Source: Galdieria sulphuraria (taxonomy: Eukaryota; Rhodophyta; Bangiophyceae; Galdieriales; Galdieriaceae). From it: 64,000 nt of DNA. The notes under the pieces are model-generated. The model was not told the DNA's origin, made no database searches, and was given only the letters and a program-made list of their open reading frames with translations. Of this stretch, positions 1 to 10,577 are shown piece after piece. Position numbers and translations under genes: made by a program. Positions within the stretch are counted from its first letter, which is position 1, and the number at the start of each line of letters is the position of its first letter. Location of the stretch: the NCBI RefSeq assembly GCF_000341285.1, contig NW_005178473.1, positions 186,001-250,000 on the forward strand, written 5' to 3'.

Positions 1-583
1 ACAATTGTATTTCCTGCAAAGATCTCCGATGCCTTGCATGGGCTGACAAGCTCCTGTTGACGTTTCTGCGTGGACCAAAGCCAATACTTGAGGTCTATGT
101 CTCTCCAGCTGTTCTGCAATCTCTTCCAACGAGAACACTTTTCCCCACGGTTTCTCCATACGAATGACTGTCGCAGCACAGCGTTCTCCTATTTGTCCTA
201 GTCGCTCGCCAAAGTATCCATTGCATCCAACTAAAAATTTCTCACCGGGCTCTAACAAATTAAAGACACAAGCCTCCATAGCTGCGGTTCCTGTTCCGGA
301 CACTGGAATTGTAAACTCGTTCTTAGTTTGCCACACATATTTCAATAATTCCTATTCTATGGTATGAAAAGCTCGTACGTTGGAAGAAAAACTTTCAAGT
401 TACCTTTGTTTCGTCCATTATTTTCAGAAAGCTGGGATCCAAATGGCCCAGTTCGGTTGCACCGAGAGCTTGTAAAACTCTAGGGTGTGGATTGCAAGGC
501 CCTGGTCCGCATAACAGACGAGGTGGAGGATCTAACGGGGCAAAAGAGGGTGGCTTTGGATAAACAAAACTCTCCAACGACAT
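1..583 (-). CDS. AGXT: Alanine-glyoxylate (serine-pyruvate) aminotransferase, 5' part, cut by window edge
   Basis: This PLP-dependent fold-I aminotransferase transfers the amino group from alanine or serine to glyoxylate, usually in peroxisomes or mitochondria. The N-terminal part shows the family signature LLCGPGPCNPHPRV, then LGHLDPSFLKIMDETK. After a putative intron at about 352-403 the frame continues with ELLKYVWQTKNEFTIPVSG and then TGTAAMEA, a segment that in this family contacts the PLP phosphate. The start is the ATG at 583-581, because the upstream in-frame codon is only TTG. The PLP lysine and C-terminal domain lie beyond base 1. The gene is head-to-head with the gene at 676. Substrate preference among alanine, serine and phosphoserine donors cannot be read from this fragment. 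Confidence 0.85.
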
Positions 584-675
584 ACGTAGTAACCAAGTCA
601 ATTCTCCCTAAAGGAAGAAGAAATGATTTTATTATTTATTGGGTTGTAAATCCATTGGATCGGTTTGGTCTCGAC
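584..675. promoter_or_regulatory. Shared promoter region AGXT/small helical protein with two ATTGG boxes
   Basis: A 92-bp divergent gap contains ATTGG at 638-642 and 654-658. Confidence 0.45.
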
Positions 676-1063
676 ATGCGTTGGTCGTTTCTGGTTGCAA
701 GAGTAGCCCATTGGTTTGCGAATGAAGTTATTGTGAAGAAACTTGCAAACAGTGAAGCTTTCCAAAGGTTTGCTGTTCGCTCCTCACAGTCCATAGAAGA
801 ATTGGTACGAAAAGGAGAACAAAGGTTGACTCAGACAAAGGGCAAAGAAGGCCTGGCTGGGATGGTAAGTGTTTGTTGCAGGTTCCTATCTGTTTTTGAA
901 ATTTTGTGAAGAATTCCGTAGTGGTTATGCAAAGACTAGCAGAAAAGTTGGCAAACTTACGGATGAAATCGCAAAGTTTTTCGGAGGCCTTGAAGGAAGA
1001 AGTAAAACGCTCTGTAAGGAAGTAATAGGAAGATTTGAGTATCTTGTACAAAGTCTTATATGA
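676..1063 (+). CDS. Small helical protein of unknown function (two exons)
   Basis: The first exon encodes MRWSFLVARVAHWFANEVIV followed by a lysine- and glutamate-rich helix (SQSIEELVRKGEQRL), ending at a GTAAGT donor at 865. With the acceptor near 934 the phase is kept and the protein ends VIGRFEYLVQSLI at 1063, about 105 residues in all. A different acceptor would give a coiled-coil tail ending near 1025, so the 3' half is uncertain. The aromatic, basic amphipathic N-terminus could target the mitochondrion. I recognise no family. Confidence 0.45.
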
Positions 1064-1102
1064 ATAAATTATTTTTCGACAGCAAAAGGTTTGTGGAAAG
1101 AG

Positions 1103-2019
1103 ATGAACGAGGAACGATATCTCCTTGGCCAGTCTCAAGGAAGTTTCAAGGACGTGTATCAGAGGAAGCTGATAACGAACTGTAAAGTCATTTTATGTGT
1201 ACTTGCTTGTACTGGTCTTATTGTTTTTCAAGAGTCTTTTTATTCCATTTCGAGTCGAAGAAAGAGTTCTGGTATGAGGCTCTGTGTTAACAAGCGCAAC
1301 TTCACTTGCCTACTCAATAGTTTGTAGGAAACAGTCCTTCATTGACTCTTTACTCTCCGTGCTTTAGAAATGGCACTCATATACCTGCAAAGTTTGGTTG
1401 TTCCAATTGTGGACAGGTTGCAAATTCCGTGCCTTTAACTTGGAGGGTAAGTTTTCATAGTGACAACACTGTCACTGACGTTTCAAGTTGGATGGAGTGA
1501 GTGGAAGCGCTGATATGACCTCTTTATTATTGATGCACGATCCTGATGCTGTTAGGTACTATTTTTATCCTGTTTATATGGAGAGAAGAGATGTTTAACT
1601 GACATATTTCGCAGTGTTACTGGTTTGGACTTTATTCATTGGTTCGTTATTAATATGACTTTGACAGATAATGCAGTGATTATACCAGAAAATGCCAGTG
1701 GTAACGTAAAGTTCATGCCGGAAGGTTCTGTTGAACTGAGAAACAGTAACAACAAGACAGGTATTTTGATTGCATTGTGGAAGCCAAGTTGGAGAGCAAC
1801 TGAAACTTTTAAGGTTATCACCCACCTTGTCCTCCTGATAAGGATCACACGTATATTTTTCAAGTCTGTCTTATCAACAGGATGTCAAAGAGACTTGACT
1901 GGATCACTTTCTATGATGCACGAGATATAGTTCATAGGCTTGAAGGATGTTTGTGTGGAACTCTCAAGGGAGTTTATCCTCGAGTGACGACTGAGAAACG
2001 TAAAGATATCTCTGATTGA
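1103..2019 (+). CDS. PEBP-family protein with N-terminal membrane anchor
   Basis: This is a phosphatidylethanolamine-binding protein (PEBP/Raf kinase inhibitor/FT superfamily). The family core is visible: the anion-pocket motif LLLMHDPDAV, then GLDFIHWFVINMTL, ENASGNVKFMPEGSVEL, and after an intron GYHPPCPPDKDHTYIFQV, where animal and plant PEBPs have GPxPPxGxHRY. Introns at about 1273-1328, 1447-1490, 1557-1615 and 1760-1811 restore one frame. Before the PEBP core there is a hydrophobic stretch (CKVILCVLACTGLIVF) following about 25 mostly polar residues, which looks like a signal anchor and is unusual because most PEBPs are cytosolic. The start is the first ATG at 1103. Binding of lipid head groups is assumed from the family. 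Confidence 0.75.
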
Positions 2020-2134
2020 AACTAAAATATTTTCCAATACAAAAATATGTTCTTTTCTTGTGCAATGATGGTCAAAGTTACCACAGAAGGAAACTAAAAA
2101 TCTAGTAAAATATTTCATAGACGAGTCGGTCTTT

Positions 2135-2602
2135 CTATCGAATTCGCCTTTCCGGAGGTGGAAGTAAATCGTTTACATCCTACTCAATAAGATTACCTAT
2201 CCGCTAAAATTACAAACACAAAGTTACCTCAGGTGGACACGGAACGTTTCGTTGATAGGCGGTTCCTCCAGGAGCAAACGGAGGTATATAGGGTTCTGGG
2301 TGTCTATTTGAAATAAGTTCTCTCAAACCTGCTTCTACAAGTCTTTGACCTTCTTGAATCGTTAACTATATACAAGCAATCATATTGAAGTCTTCCTCAA
2401 TCAAGTGTATACTCACGTTTTTGTTTTTCTTGAATCTTGCTTGTATCTTTTCAGCATCTTTTACAAACAAATCGAAATCTGGTTCCCAATCCCTTGCAGT
2501 TCTCAAAGCATGGCGATATAGTCGAGTTACTCTTTGTTTATGAGTCAAGTTTGGAGCAAACGGAGCAGCTCTCGCTGCAGGCATAGACACTTGGTTCCCC
2601 AT
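2135..2602 (-). CDS. NDUFB9: NADH dehydrogenase (complex I) LYR subunit B22/NDUFB9
   Basis: This is an accessory subunit of mitochondrial complex I of the LYR family, which binds acyl carrier protein. The LYR signature is in LTHKQRVTRLYRHALRTARD, followed by WEPDFDLFVKDAEKIQARFK. After an intron at about 2367-2415 comes HPEPYIPPFAPGGTAYQRN, matching the conserved HPxPYxxPxxPGGTxYxRN segment of NDUFB9. A second intron (about 2180-2230) precedes the end LLPPPERRIR. The protein has about 120 residues, normal for the family. The chosen ATG is at 2602; a second ATG six codons on is also possible. It is head-to-head with DCP1, 85 bp apart. Confidence 0.88.
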
Positions 2603-2687
2603 AATTCCCAATGAAATAAGATATTCGTTGAATGTGCGTTTGTGAGAGAAAGCGAATAGCTTCTGGAAGAAAAGGAATCTCGCTAAT
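2603..2687. promoter_or_regulatory. Shared promoter region NDUFB9/DCP1 with a CCAAT box
   Basis: An 85-bp divergent gap contains CCAAT at 2608-2612, close to the NDUFB9 start. Confidence 0.5.
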
Positions 2688-3887
2688 ATGGCTGAGAAAG
2701 GCTTAGAAGAAAAGAGCAACTCAAGACAGGAGCGGAAGGAGTTAGCCTTGAAACAAAACATTCATGTATTGAGTCGCTATTTTTCAGGAATTAGGAGCAT
2801 TCTATTCTATGCTCACAACGTTTGTGTCTACGACTTTGACGAGGCAAATAAGTGTTGGAAGAGAAGTGAAATTGAAGGAGCTTTTCATATTGTAGACACC
2901 TTTACAGAGATTCCATTCAGAATCATTGTACTCAATCGACGAGAGTTGGAGAATTTGGCTCTTGATATTGTACCCGGTTGGACACATTTTGAGGAAGTAA
3001 AGGGAACAATACAGTTGCAGTCTCCACAAGGCAAAATTTATGCTTTGTGGTTTTTCGATGAAGAAGAAAAGGTTGAAGCTGTGAAAGTTCTTTCGCTACT
3101 TTTGGAACAGCAAAGGCCGGCGCCAGAAAATTTGTCCCTGAATCAGAGACTTTATGGATCATATTCGAAAACAAGTGAAGCTTCATTGGTGCATCAAACA
3201 CCAGAAAAGGAAATATTACGTCTTTTGAAGTCTTCTTGTAGAAGCAACGAGGTGACAACTAATGGAGCTGAAAATTCTCCGCCAACACAGAGATATCGTC
3301 AGGTGCTGTCTCCGGGGAGACTAGGTTCACCATTTCCTTTGAATAATAATGTTATGAAAAATATGTCAAAGCCTAATTTTACGAATCGTGTCGAAACATC
3401 ACAAGATAGTGTTACCATACCTTGTTCAGTAGAGGCCGGCAAGCAGATTCTTTCATTACTCAAGCATGTTGAGTCGAGCTCTTTGAGTGAAACTAGTGTT
3501 GTCAACGATCCCTATGCTTCTGTTGGGAATAATAGTTCACGAAACTCCTCATTTAACGCAAACTTTGGTGGCCATGAACAGACCCAGTCTGATAGCATGA
3601 AGGATAATTCATTTCCTCCATTGCAAGCAGCTCTGCAGGTTTTAGCTTATCATTCATCTGGTCACGAAGAACGCTTGAAACGACCAGAAATCGATGATAA
3701 AGTGAGTGAAATTGCAGCGTTTTTCGAGAGGTTTGGCTGGAAAAGTACTTTACCCAGTGAAGAACAGTTGAAAGAGTTGTTAAACGCTATTCTGCACGAT
3801 GATGTTCTGTTTCATCAATTCTACGAACAATATATAAGGACCGTTAAGTCAACAAACGCAGGAGCACAATACAGTTCGATTCCTTAA
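2688..3887 (+). CDS. DCP1: mRNA-decapping enzyme subunit 1 (DCP1)
   Basis: This is the activator of the DCP2 decapping hydrolase in 5'-3' mRNA decay. The single uninterrupted frame encodes 399 residues. Residues about 20-145 form the EVH1-like domain, with YDFDEANKCWKRSEIEGAF as the family core and a closing FDEEEKVEAVKVLSLLLEQQ helix. A low-complexity linker holds two leucine-rich helical motifs, EKEILRLLKSS near residue 172 and GKQILSLLKHV near 250. Such motifs bind EDC3-type LSm domains in decapping proteins of other eukaryotes. The last 50 residues (LPSEEQLKELLNAILHDD onwards) match the DCP1 trimerisation domain of animals and plants. The lack of introns contrasts with the neighbours. Confidence 0.9.
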   Translation: MAEKGLEEKSNSRQERKELALKQNIHVLSRYFSGIRSILFYAHNVCVYDFDEANKCWKRSEIEGAFHIVDTFTEIPFRIIVLNRRELENLALDIVPGWTHFEEVKGTIQLQSPQGKIYALWFFDEEEKVEAVKVLSLLLEQQRPAPENLSLNQRLYGSYSKTSEASLVHQTPEKEILRLLKSSCRSNEVTTNGAENSPPTQRYRQVLSPGRLGSPFPLNNNVMKNMSKPNFTNRVETSQDSVTIPCSVEAGKQILSLLKHVESSSLSETSVVNDPYASVGNNSSRNSSFNANFGGHEQTQSDSMKDNSFPPLQAALQVLAYHSSGHEERLKRPEIDDKVSEIAAFFERFGWKSTLPSEEQLKELLNAILHDDVLFHQFYEQYIRTVKSTNAGAQYSSIP

Positions 3888-3900
3888 CAATCTTAAAATG

Positions 3901-5035
3901 TTATTCATTTGCTTCAACTTGTTGTTGGATTGTATCTTGAATCTTTAGCAATATCACTTGTCGGTTTCCAGATGCTCTAGTATTTCTGAAATATCGTAAT
4001 TGACGTTCATAGAGGGTCGAAATATTTTTCAGTACAATGCATTTTACATTCTATTTGGTGAGAGTTTTTTTAACTTCTTCATTGATAATGAAATGAAGTG
4101 ACTAGTATAAAGCAGCCAATTTAAGGATTAATTAGGCAGTTTGAAACTACGCAATATTCAATAGAAAGAAGTGCCTTTTATTGACAAAAATTTTCCCGAA
4201 TAATGCCAATACATCATCACTTGGTCGACACAAAATGCGATATTTGATCAAGAATGTTCTACTCTCCTCTGTCAGTATTCATTGCAATCAGTATTCACTT
4301 ACTATAAGTGACTGTGAAGATTGAGACCAGTCTTTTCCACCTTCGATTAACGTATATATCACAAGGATTGCTTCCTCAGATACAAGTTCCTGTGAAAGAT
4401 CCGTGTTTGCCACATTTTCACTATTCACAGAAAAAACCTGAAACAGCTCTGCCAAAAAATTCACACTTCTCAAGAAAACCGAGTGACCTTTCCTTATATA
4501 CTCAAACTGCAACTTGCAACCTAAGCTTTCGAGCCACTCACGAGGATCGTTTTTGAATTCACTCCTGCAATAGGGTCGCTTCTAAAAACAATCAGTCACA
4601 GTTCATAGGATACTGAACGACACATTACTTCCAAGTAGGGAGGAGACTGTAAATCTTTCTTTCCTCTGTATATTACCCACCAACTATTATCTTCCTGAGA
4701 CAGCACTGTAACAAGTCGTCAGTGAATACCTAAATGGGGTGCCTACACCTTCAAGTAACTCTCTGGAAACACAGACAGAACCCATCTGCTGTGGTGTGTT
4801 TGGAATAGAATAACATTGTTCTAAACAACAAAACTTTAAAAGCTTCAAAGAAGAATTGCAAGTTCGAAGACTGGTTCTTACCGAACCAAAGTCTTCGTCA
4901 CTAGTGCAATGAGCCCTGAAAACAACGGATGAAGGAGTTTCAGATGAGTAGGAAACTTTTTGAATACCTCAGGAAACTGCGAAGATATTCTACGTTTTCA
5001 TTCCATACGACTGCTTTCAGCCTCAACTCTTGCAT
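3901..5035 (-). CDS. MED18: Mediator complex subunit 18, multi-exon
   Basis: This is a head-module subunit of Mediator, the bridge between activators and RNA polymerase II. The gene is broken into about 8 short exons. The reconstructed protein begins MQELRLKAVVWNENVEYLRS (ATG at 5035) and continues through MGSVCVSRELLE and SWWVIYRGKKDLQSPP. The best segment is WLESLGCKLQFEYIRKGHSV followed by an FLAELFQVF helix, which aligns in order with the plant MED18 pattern (ALGYKLDHELLRxGF). It ends with LLKIQDTIQQQVEANE before TAA at 3901. Some small-exon joins near 4690-4760 are uncertain. The gene is divergent with VPS41 and convergent with DCP1, 13 bp apart. Confidence 0.6.
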
Positions 5036-5113
5036 GGCTTCAAAAGAAGTTGTCAATCATTTTATCCATTTAGTGAACATGTGGGGAAGCAAGTGAAGCC
5101 ACGTCTTTTTATC
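5036..5113. promoter_or_regulatory. Shared promoter region MED18/VPS41
   Basis: A 78-bp gap separates two divergent start codons, so both promoters and 5' leaders must fit here or overlap the coding ends. No TATA box is evident. Confidence 0.5.
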
Positions 5114-8050
5114 ATGTCGCTCGAGACAGGAGAAGAAGAGGAGCCAGTTTTTCATACTAGTTATTTTCTTTCCAACACTGTTGGAATCAGAGAGGAACAA
5201 CTGGTAAATGGAAATAAAACTGTTGTAACTGCAATAACTGCTGGTACCAAAGTAATTGCCTGCGGTACTTTGACCGGAAGCATATATTTGGTTGATTGTT
5301 CGGGTTCTGTTCTTATCAAAAGTTTAGAATGCAAACACTCAAATGCCGTGAGAGACCTCTCTTTGTCAGAAGACAACTCAGTGGTAGTGTCAGTTGGGAA
5401 AGGAGACACAACTGTGTGTATAAGCTTTGTATTTGAGGAGAGAAATAGTCTTCAATATAATTACTCTAAATCACGTCTTTTCACGGGAGCAGAATTGTCA
5501 AGTGTAGCTGTGGATCCTTTTTTTGGAAGAGTTAGTAGTCCTCAAATGCAGCGTTTTTGTTTTGGAACGACTGATGGCGAATTGTTGCTGCATACAAAAT
5601 CGTGGTTAGGAGGAGGATCGGATGCCGTACTGCATCATGGGGAAGGACCTATTTATTGTATAAAGTGGCAAGGTGACCTTATTGCTTGGGCAAATAATCG
5701 AGGAATACGAATTTTCGATGTTCGTTTTGAAAGAGGTGTGTGCATTGTGGATCCTCCTACAGATTGGATACCGAATGAACTCTCTTGGTTAGCTTCCAAT
5801 ACTGTTTCATCAACTTTAGGTCCAAGAGAGAACAAGGCCAAAAAAAGTTCTTCAATAGAGCTACCTTTTGCATCTTTAGAACCTAGACTAACTTGGCGTC
5901 ATTTGATATCCGATACATATTATTCTTTATATGTATGTTGGTATTCTTGTTGCAAGGTTATTTCAGTATCTTCGACTGCGGAAGGAAAATCAGGTCGACG
6001 TCAAGTTAGAGTACTTGGAAATATTTCAAAAGATGAACTTCATGTACGAAACATTGTTCAAGTTGCCCCATTTGGAGATAAGGCTGTTGCTATGTTATGT
6101 GTGGGTCAACCATCGGATCAAAAAGCACTGTTTTATGCTGACAAGACAACTGTTGCTCCGATTGCGGACACATTTTCAATGGAGCTTGTCATCGTCAGCC
6201 TGTCACAAAACGATTTGTCGAAAACTAGAACAGAAAGAAAAGTGATAAATAATATTCTCTTTTCGGAAGAACCTCTCCAGAAAAACTCTTTATCACCATC
6301 GAGACAAGGTTTGGTTCATATTCCTGGTGGTGAACCTATACTATTAGCGTTCAGTACTTGCTTACCAGAATCTTTACTATCAGGTCATATAGAAGATGTT
6401 TATGACGAGAATAGTGAGAATGATGCCTCACAGGCACGGACTGGAGCTGTGTGGAATGTCCTTAGCTTGCGTCCATTTTCATATATAGAAAGAATAGAAT
6501 GGATGTTGGATAGAGAACGATATCGAGAAGCTGTTGAAATTGCGGAGATGGCACCAGCTAACCAACTTTTGGAATGTGGTTTCAGTATTGAGAAACTTGG
6601 AGAAAGATTCATCAATCATCTGTTGGAAAAAGGTGACTATGATACGTTGGCAATTGTCCTTCCTCGCATGATTCATGGGGAAGATACCGAATTTGAAAGC
6701 TTCACGAGCGGCATCGAGGCACACTTAACTGCCAAAAGAATGGAGAAAGAGTCTTCAGAAGGTTTGTATACTTTGGAAAGTCGAAAACGTCGATGGGAGT
6801 TTTGGATTAAGAAACTGATTCAAATTGGAAAGCTGCAATTTGTTGTATTTGCCATTCCCTGCCGGGATCCAACGTTATCATCAGCGACATATGATGAAGT
6901 TTTGCGATATTTACTGCAGGTGAATCCCATTCTATTTACTGAAGTTATAAACACCTGGCCAGCAGATGTCTATAACTTAGGACTTATTAGTCGTGAGGTT
7001 GAACTAGCGATTGAAAGATTGAAGAATACATCGACATTGGGTTCCAATGAAGAAGGGGTTCTTTCTAAGTTACAAGAAGCTATGGCGACTCTTTATACGA
7101 GTAGTGGAAGGCATGACAAAACATTGGAGTTGATATTTGAAGAGGGAGACATCAGATGCTTTGACTATATTCGAGAACATGCTCTATATGAAGCCATTCG
7201 TAGTAGAGAGTCCCTCCGAAGACTGTTTGAAATTTCCGAACAAAAGGCCAGTGAACTTTTAGGAAATGCTCCAGAATCTCTCCTGCCTCCTGAAGTTGTG
7301 GTTCCTATCCTTCAGGAACTTGGCAATCGAAGGTAGTAATATCGTGCAAACATCATAGCATTCTAAAGAGTCTTTTTAGATGGTTATTTCTATATCTCGA
7401 TTTCATTTTTTCATTAGATCCTTCAAGAGCTGTAATATTTCATCCCATGCAAGTTTCTCTTTACGCAGAATGTGCTCCTGAGAAGCTTCTGCAATTTTTA
7501 AAAGAAAGCAGCTCGTACTCATTAGATAATGCATTGGAAGAACTTTCACGGTTTGGTGAAAACAAGTTTGCCAAAGAAAGAGTTTATATATTGAGTAGAA
7601 TGGGTGATCTGACCACTGCTATGGATATAATTCTTTTTGAAATGGATCAAGTGAACGAAGCAATTCAGTTTTGTAAGGAACATGAAGACCCAAGTTTGTG
7701 GAATAGACTCTTAGGATTTGCAGAGAACGATGGAAGAATATTAGTTGCTCTCCTATACGATCCCTCGGTATGTTACTATACCAAATTTTTCTGTTGTAAA
7801 ATCTAAAATGTAATTTTAGTGTGGCATAGACTCTCTACGTCTTGTAAGGATGATAAAGAAAGGAATACAAGTGCCACATCTACGCCATGTACTATACAGG
7901 GCAGTAAAAGAGAAAGTCTTGGAACGTCAGTTACGGGAAGAAATCTGCGGTGCAATCGTCTTCGACATGCGCATTCTATTCGATAATTTCTGGGAACAAA
8001 CCCGTAAAGGAATGCTGTATAGAAAGGAGTCAGAAAGTTCCAAGAGTTAA
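5114..8050 (+). CDS. VPS41: Vacuolar protein sorting 41 (HOPS tethering complex) lacking the C-terminal RING
   Basis: VPS41 is the HOPS subunit that tethers membranes for fusion at the vacuole or lysosome. Three exons are joined by introns at about 7336-7380 and 7769-7820. The N-terminal WD40-like propeller shows HHGEGPIYCIKWQGDLIAWA, a classic VPS41 stretch. The clathrin-heavy-chain-like repeat follows (RERYREAVEIAE, YTSSGRHDKTLELIFEEGDI, LSRMGDLTTAMDIILFEMD). The last exon (CGIDSLRLVRMIKKGIQVP) aligns with the pre-RING region of VPS41. The protein then stops after EQTRKGMLYRKES with no cysteine-rich RING-H2 finger, so it is about 945 residues. The start is the ATG at 5114, 78 bp from the MED18 start. 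Confidence 0.88.
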
Positions 8051-8065
8051 TTATGCAGAAGAAAT

Positions 8066-10245
8066 TACTTAATAAGATGAAAAGCTTGAAAGGAAGTGCT
8101 AGCCAATATATCGGCCAATTCTGTTGAAGAAAGCCCAGAAACCGAAAAATGTCGAGACTGGGGCATATCTTCAAGACCCAGCGACAATCTCAAAGCTTTG
8201 ATATAATCATTCAGACAGACTGGAATTTCACGTATAGAATACAACAGATGAAGTTGATCATTTTTCGTATAATTAACCTTGAGACGGAAATATTAGTATG
8301 AAACACAACGTTAAAAGTGGAAAATATTCTTACCGGTGCACCAGAATAAAGAGCATTTACAAAAGTGGCGATATGAACCTGAAATTTCTTGATATCATTT
8401 GGAAGAATCTTGAGTGATTCTTCTACTTTCTTGTTAAAGGCAAATTCTTGAATATTTCGCCACTCTAGAGTGGCGGCTCCTTCTCGAAGGCGGGCTACAT
8501 AAACGTTCAAAACTCCAGTGTGACTGAAAGGATCAATCTACTTCCATCTCAGCGACGAAGTTAATAAAATTAATGAATATAATACCGACCGTTACCCTAA
8601 TAGGATCTTCACCAGGAAAACAATGGGTCATGTTGTCCAACAAATCCTCAAAAATTTTCATCGATGAACAAAAAGACTTCCCCGCCCACGCTTCATTACC
8701 AAAGACATATTTCTCAATCTCTTCCAACGGGATATATTGATAACCAGAAACCTTTCAAAACAGATGAAAAAATTCCAAAAACCGGTCAACAGGACATACC
8801 TTGCCAATACTATGAAAGGAAACAAATGCACCGGACATCCCTCCTATTCGAAACTGAAGAGCGTATTTGATAAAGACCGAGCGAATCATATCATACAGTT
8901 CTCTCTCAAAGGAGTCCTCATAGCCTGTTGTTTTCGTAATCTCCTTTTCCAAGTAGTCCTCATATCGTTCAATTTGATAGCGAATTGCTGCTAAAGCTCG
9001 AGTTTTCACGTCAAAAAATTTCTCTGTAGATGGGTCATAGCAGTCAACTTGAGCGCGAAAGAGGCAATTGCCGAATTTTGCGAAACGATATTCAGCATTG
9101 TGATATGGCCTTTCTTCAGAACCGCTGTCTTGAACATTGGGGATATTAATAGAAGAAAAATCTATTCGCTTCTTCACGGACATATTCTCTTGCGTAAAAA
9201 GCTTCTCCAACAAATGCCCAATATCGGAAAGAACACCAACTTTTGGAGGCTTCTCTTCTGCTTTATCAATGTTATACAGACCGTTGCCACCTGGATACAA
9301 AATAATAGTGACTGGTTTCAACATATATCTGGTAAAAGCTGTCGTGGAATTACGAAAATCGCCACTTAAACCATCGATAGATGTCCTCCGATATCTTGAT
9401 AATACATGATATATGCTGCTTAGGACTGGAACTACAGAAGAAGTTGAACCAGTATAACGTAGGTTGAAATTTTTGGCAAGTCTCTGCAGCTTGTGATCTT
9501 TTGATGCTGGAATATACTTGAAAAAATTCTCAACGATGAATGAGCTTCTATCAAGAACATCACCTTCCTCCTTCGAAGATAAATCTAGTCCTTCTTGAGT
9601 ATTCTCTTGTAGCTCTTCAACTCGTACAACTCCATCTTCTTGCAGCACTCTTCTCAGCGGCTCTGCCAGTCTAGGAGTCTTTTCGGGGTTCGGTGCTTCT
9701 ACTGTTTCCAGCTGTTGTGAGAAGTCGTCTAAAACTTTCCAAGGTGATAGACCAATTTTGTTCAACTTGTTCAAATCAAGCTGCAATAGTATGTCGTCTT
9801 CAGACGAAGATGAAGTGGAGATACTTGATTCTACTCCGTAGTTCGACTGCGAAATTCTCGAAGAACTTAAATTTCTTGCGTCGTCTTTCTTCTCCTCCGC
9901 TTGTGACCGTTGCTTGTTCACACTATCGGGGCCATCTAATGGGTTGCTTTGAACAGCCTTCTGTGCAGCATCTATCGCTGAACGGAACGCGTCCAAAACA
10001 TAGTCGACTGGTCTACTGGAATCTATCTTTGAGTAGTCATCTTCTTCTGGGCGCGCAACCTTTAGTTCTTGAGTGTATCCCTCGGTCTTCTGGTTTTTGT
10101 CGACGAACAGACACTTGGAGCTATTCACAAGGAAAAATTCTTCTCTGCATAAATTTCCACAACTCGAACGAAGTTCTCTAACTATATAGAACTGCGATAA
10201 CCTCCGTAATTTAGAGTTGAAGGCACAACAGCGCCACCAGGGCAT
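8066..10245 (-). CDS. PET127: PET127-like mitochondrial RNA-processing protein
   Basis: Pet127 acts in 5' processing and turnover of mitochondrial RNA in yeast and belongs to the PD-(D/E)XK nuclease-like superfamily. Here a basic, arginine-rich N-terminus (MPWWRCCAFNSKLRRLSQFY) is a likely presequence, followed by a serine-rich linker. The conserved core begins with the LRYTGSTSSVVPVLSSIYHV segment and includes the nuclease-like ...AQVDCYDPSTEKFFDVKTRA, where D, D and K are the candidate catalytic set, then a tyrosine-rich helix (YQIERYEDYLEKE). Introns lie at about 8752-8799, 8532-8580 and 8282-8333. It ends ASTSFQAFHLIK at 8066, 15 bp from the end of convergent VPS41. Confidence 0.82.
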
Positions 10246-10577
10246 TTGAATACCAAAGCCCGTCGCCACAATCTCTATATACAAAAAATGATTTTATTCG
10301 AAATCGTTCCTATATATAACTATGCGCAATACAAACCAGTATCAATATGCCGTCTTCACAAATAAGATAAAGAAAAAATAACATATTCGATCGATATATT
10401 TCCAAAAGCACACTCTGCTTTTTTTAAGTAGAATCATTTTTCTTTCAAATCTCTCTGTATCTAATAACGCCAACGTTGAGATACTGGTTGAAATAATATG
10501 TAAATCCTTTATTTCGAACAAAGGTTTGTGAAAACTTGCCCTTTTCACGGAGTTTTTTATTATCTGAATAAGATATT

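Noticed and set aside
728-1138. A 136-codon minus-strand open frame
   Set aside because: It overlaps the plus-strand small gene and the PEBP start and shows no family; the plus strand has better splice and domain support.
7803-8174. A 123-codon minus-strand open frame at the VPS41 end
   Set aside because: It overlaps the last VPS41 exon and the PET127 end in the wrong frame, with no family signal.
9693-10181. A 162-codon plus-strand open frame
   Set aside because: It is antisense to the PET127 N-terminal linker; no domain or start context.
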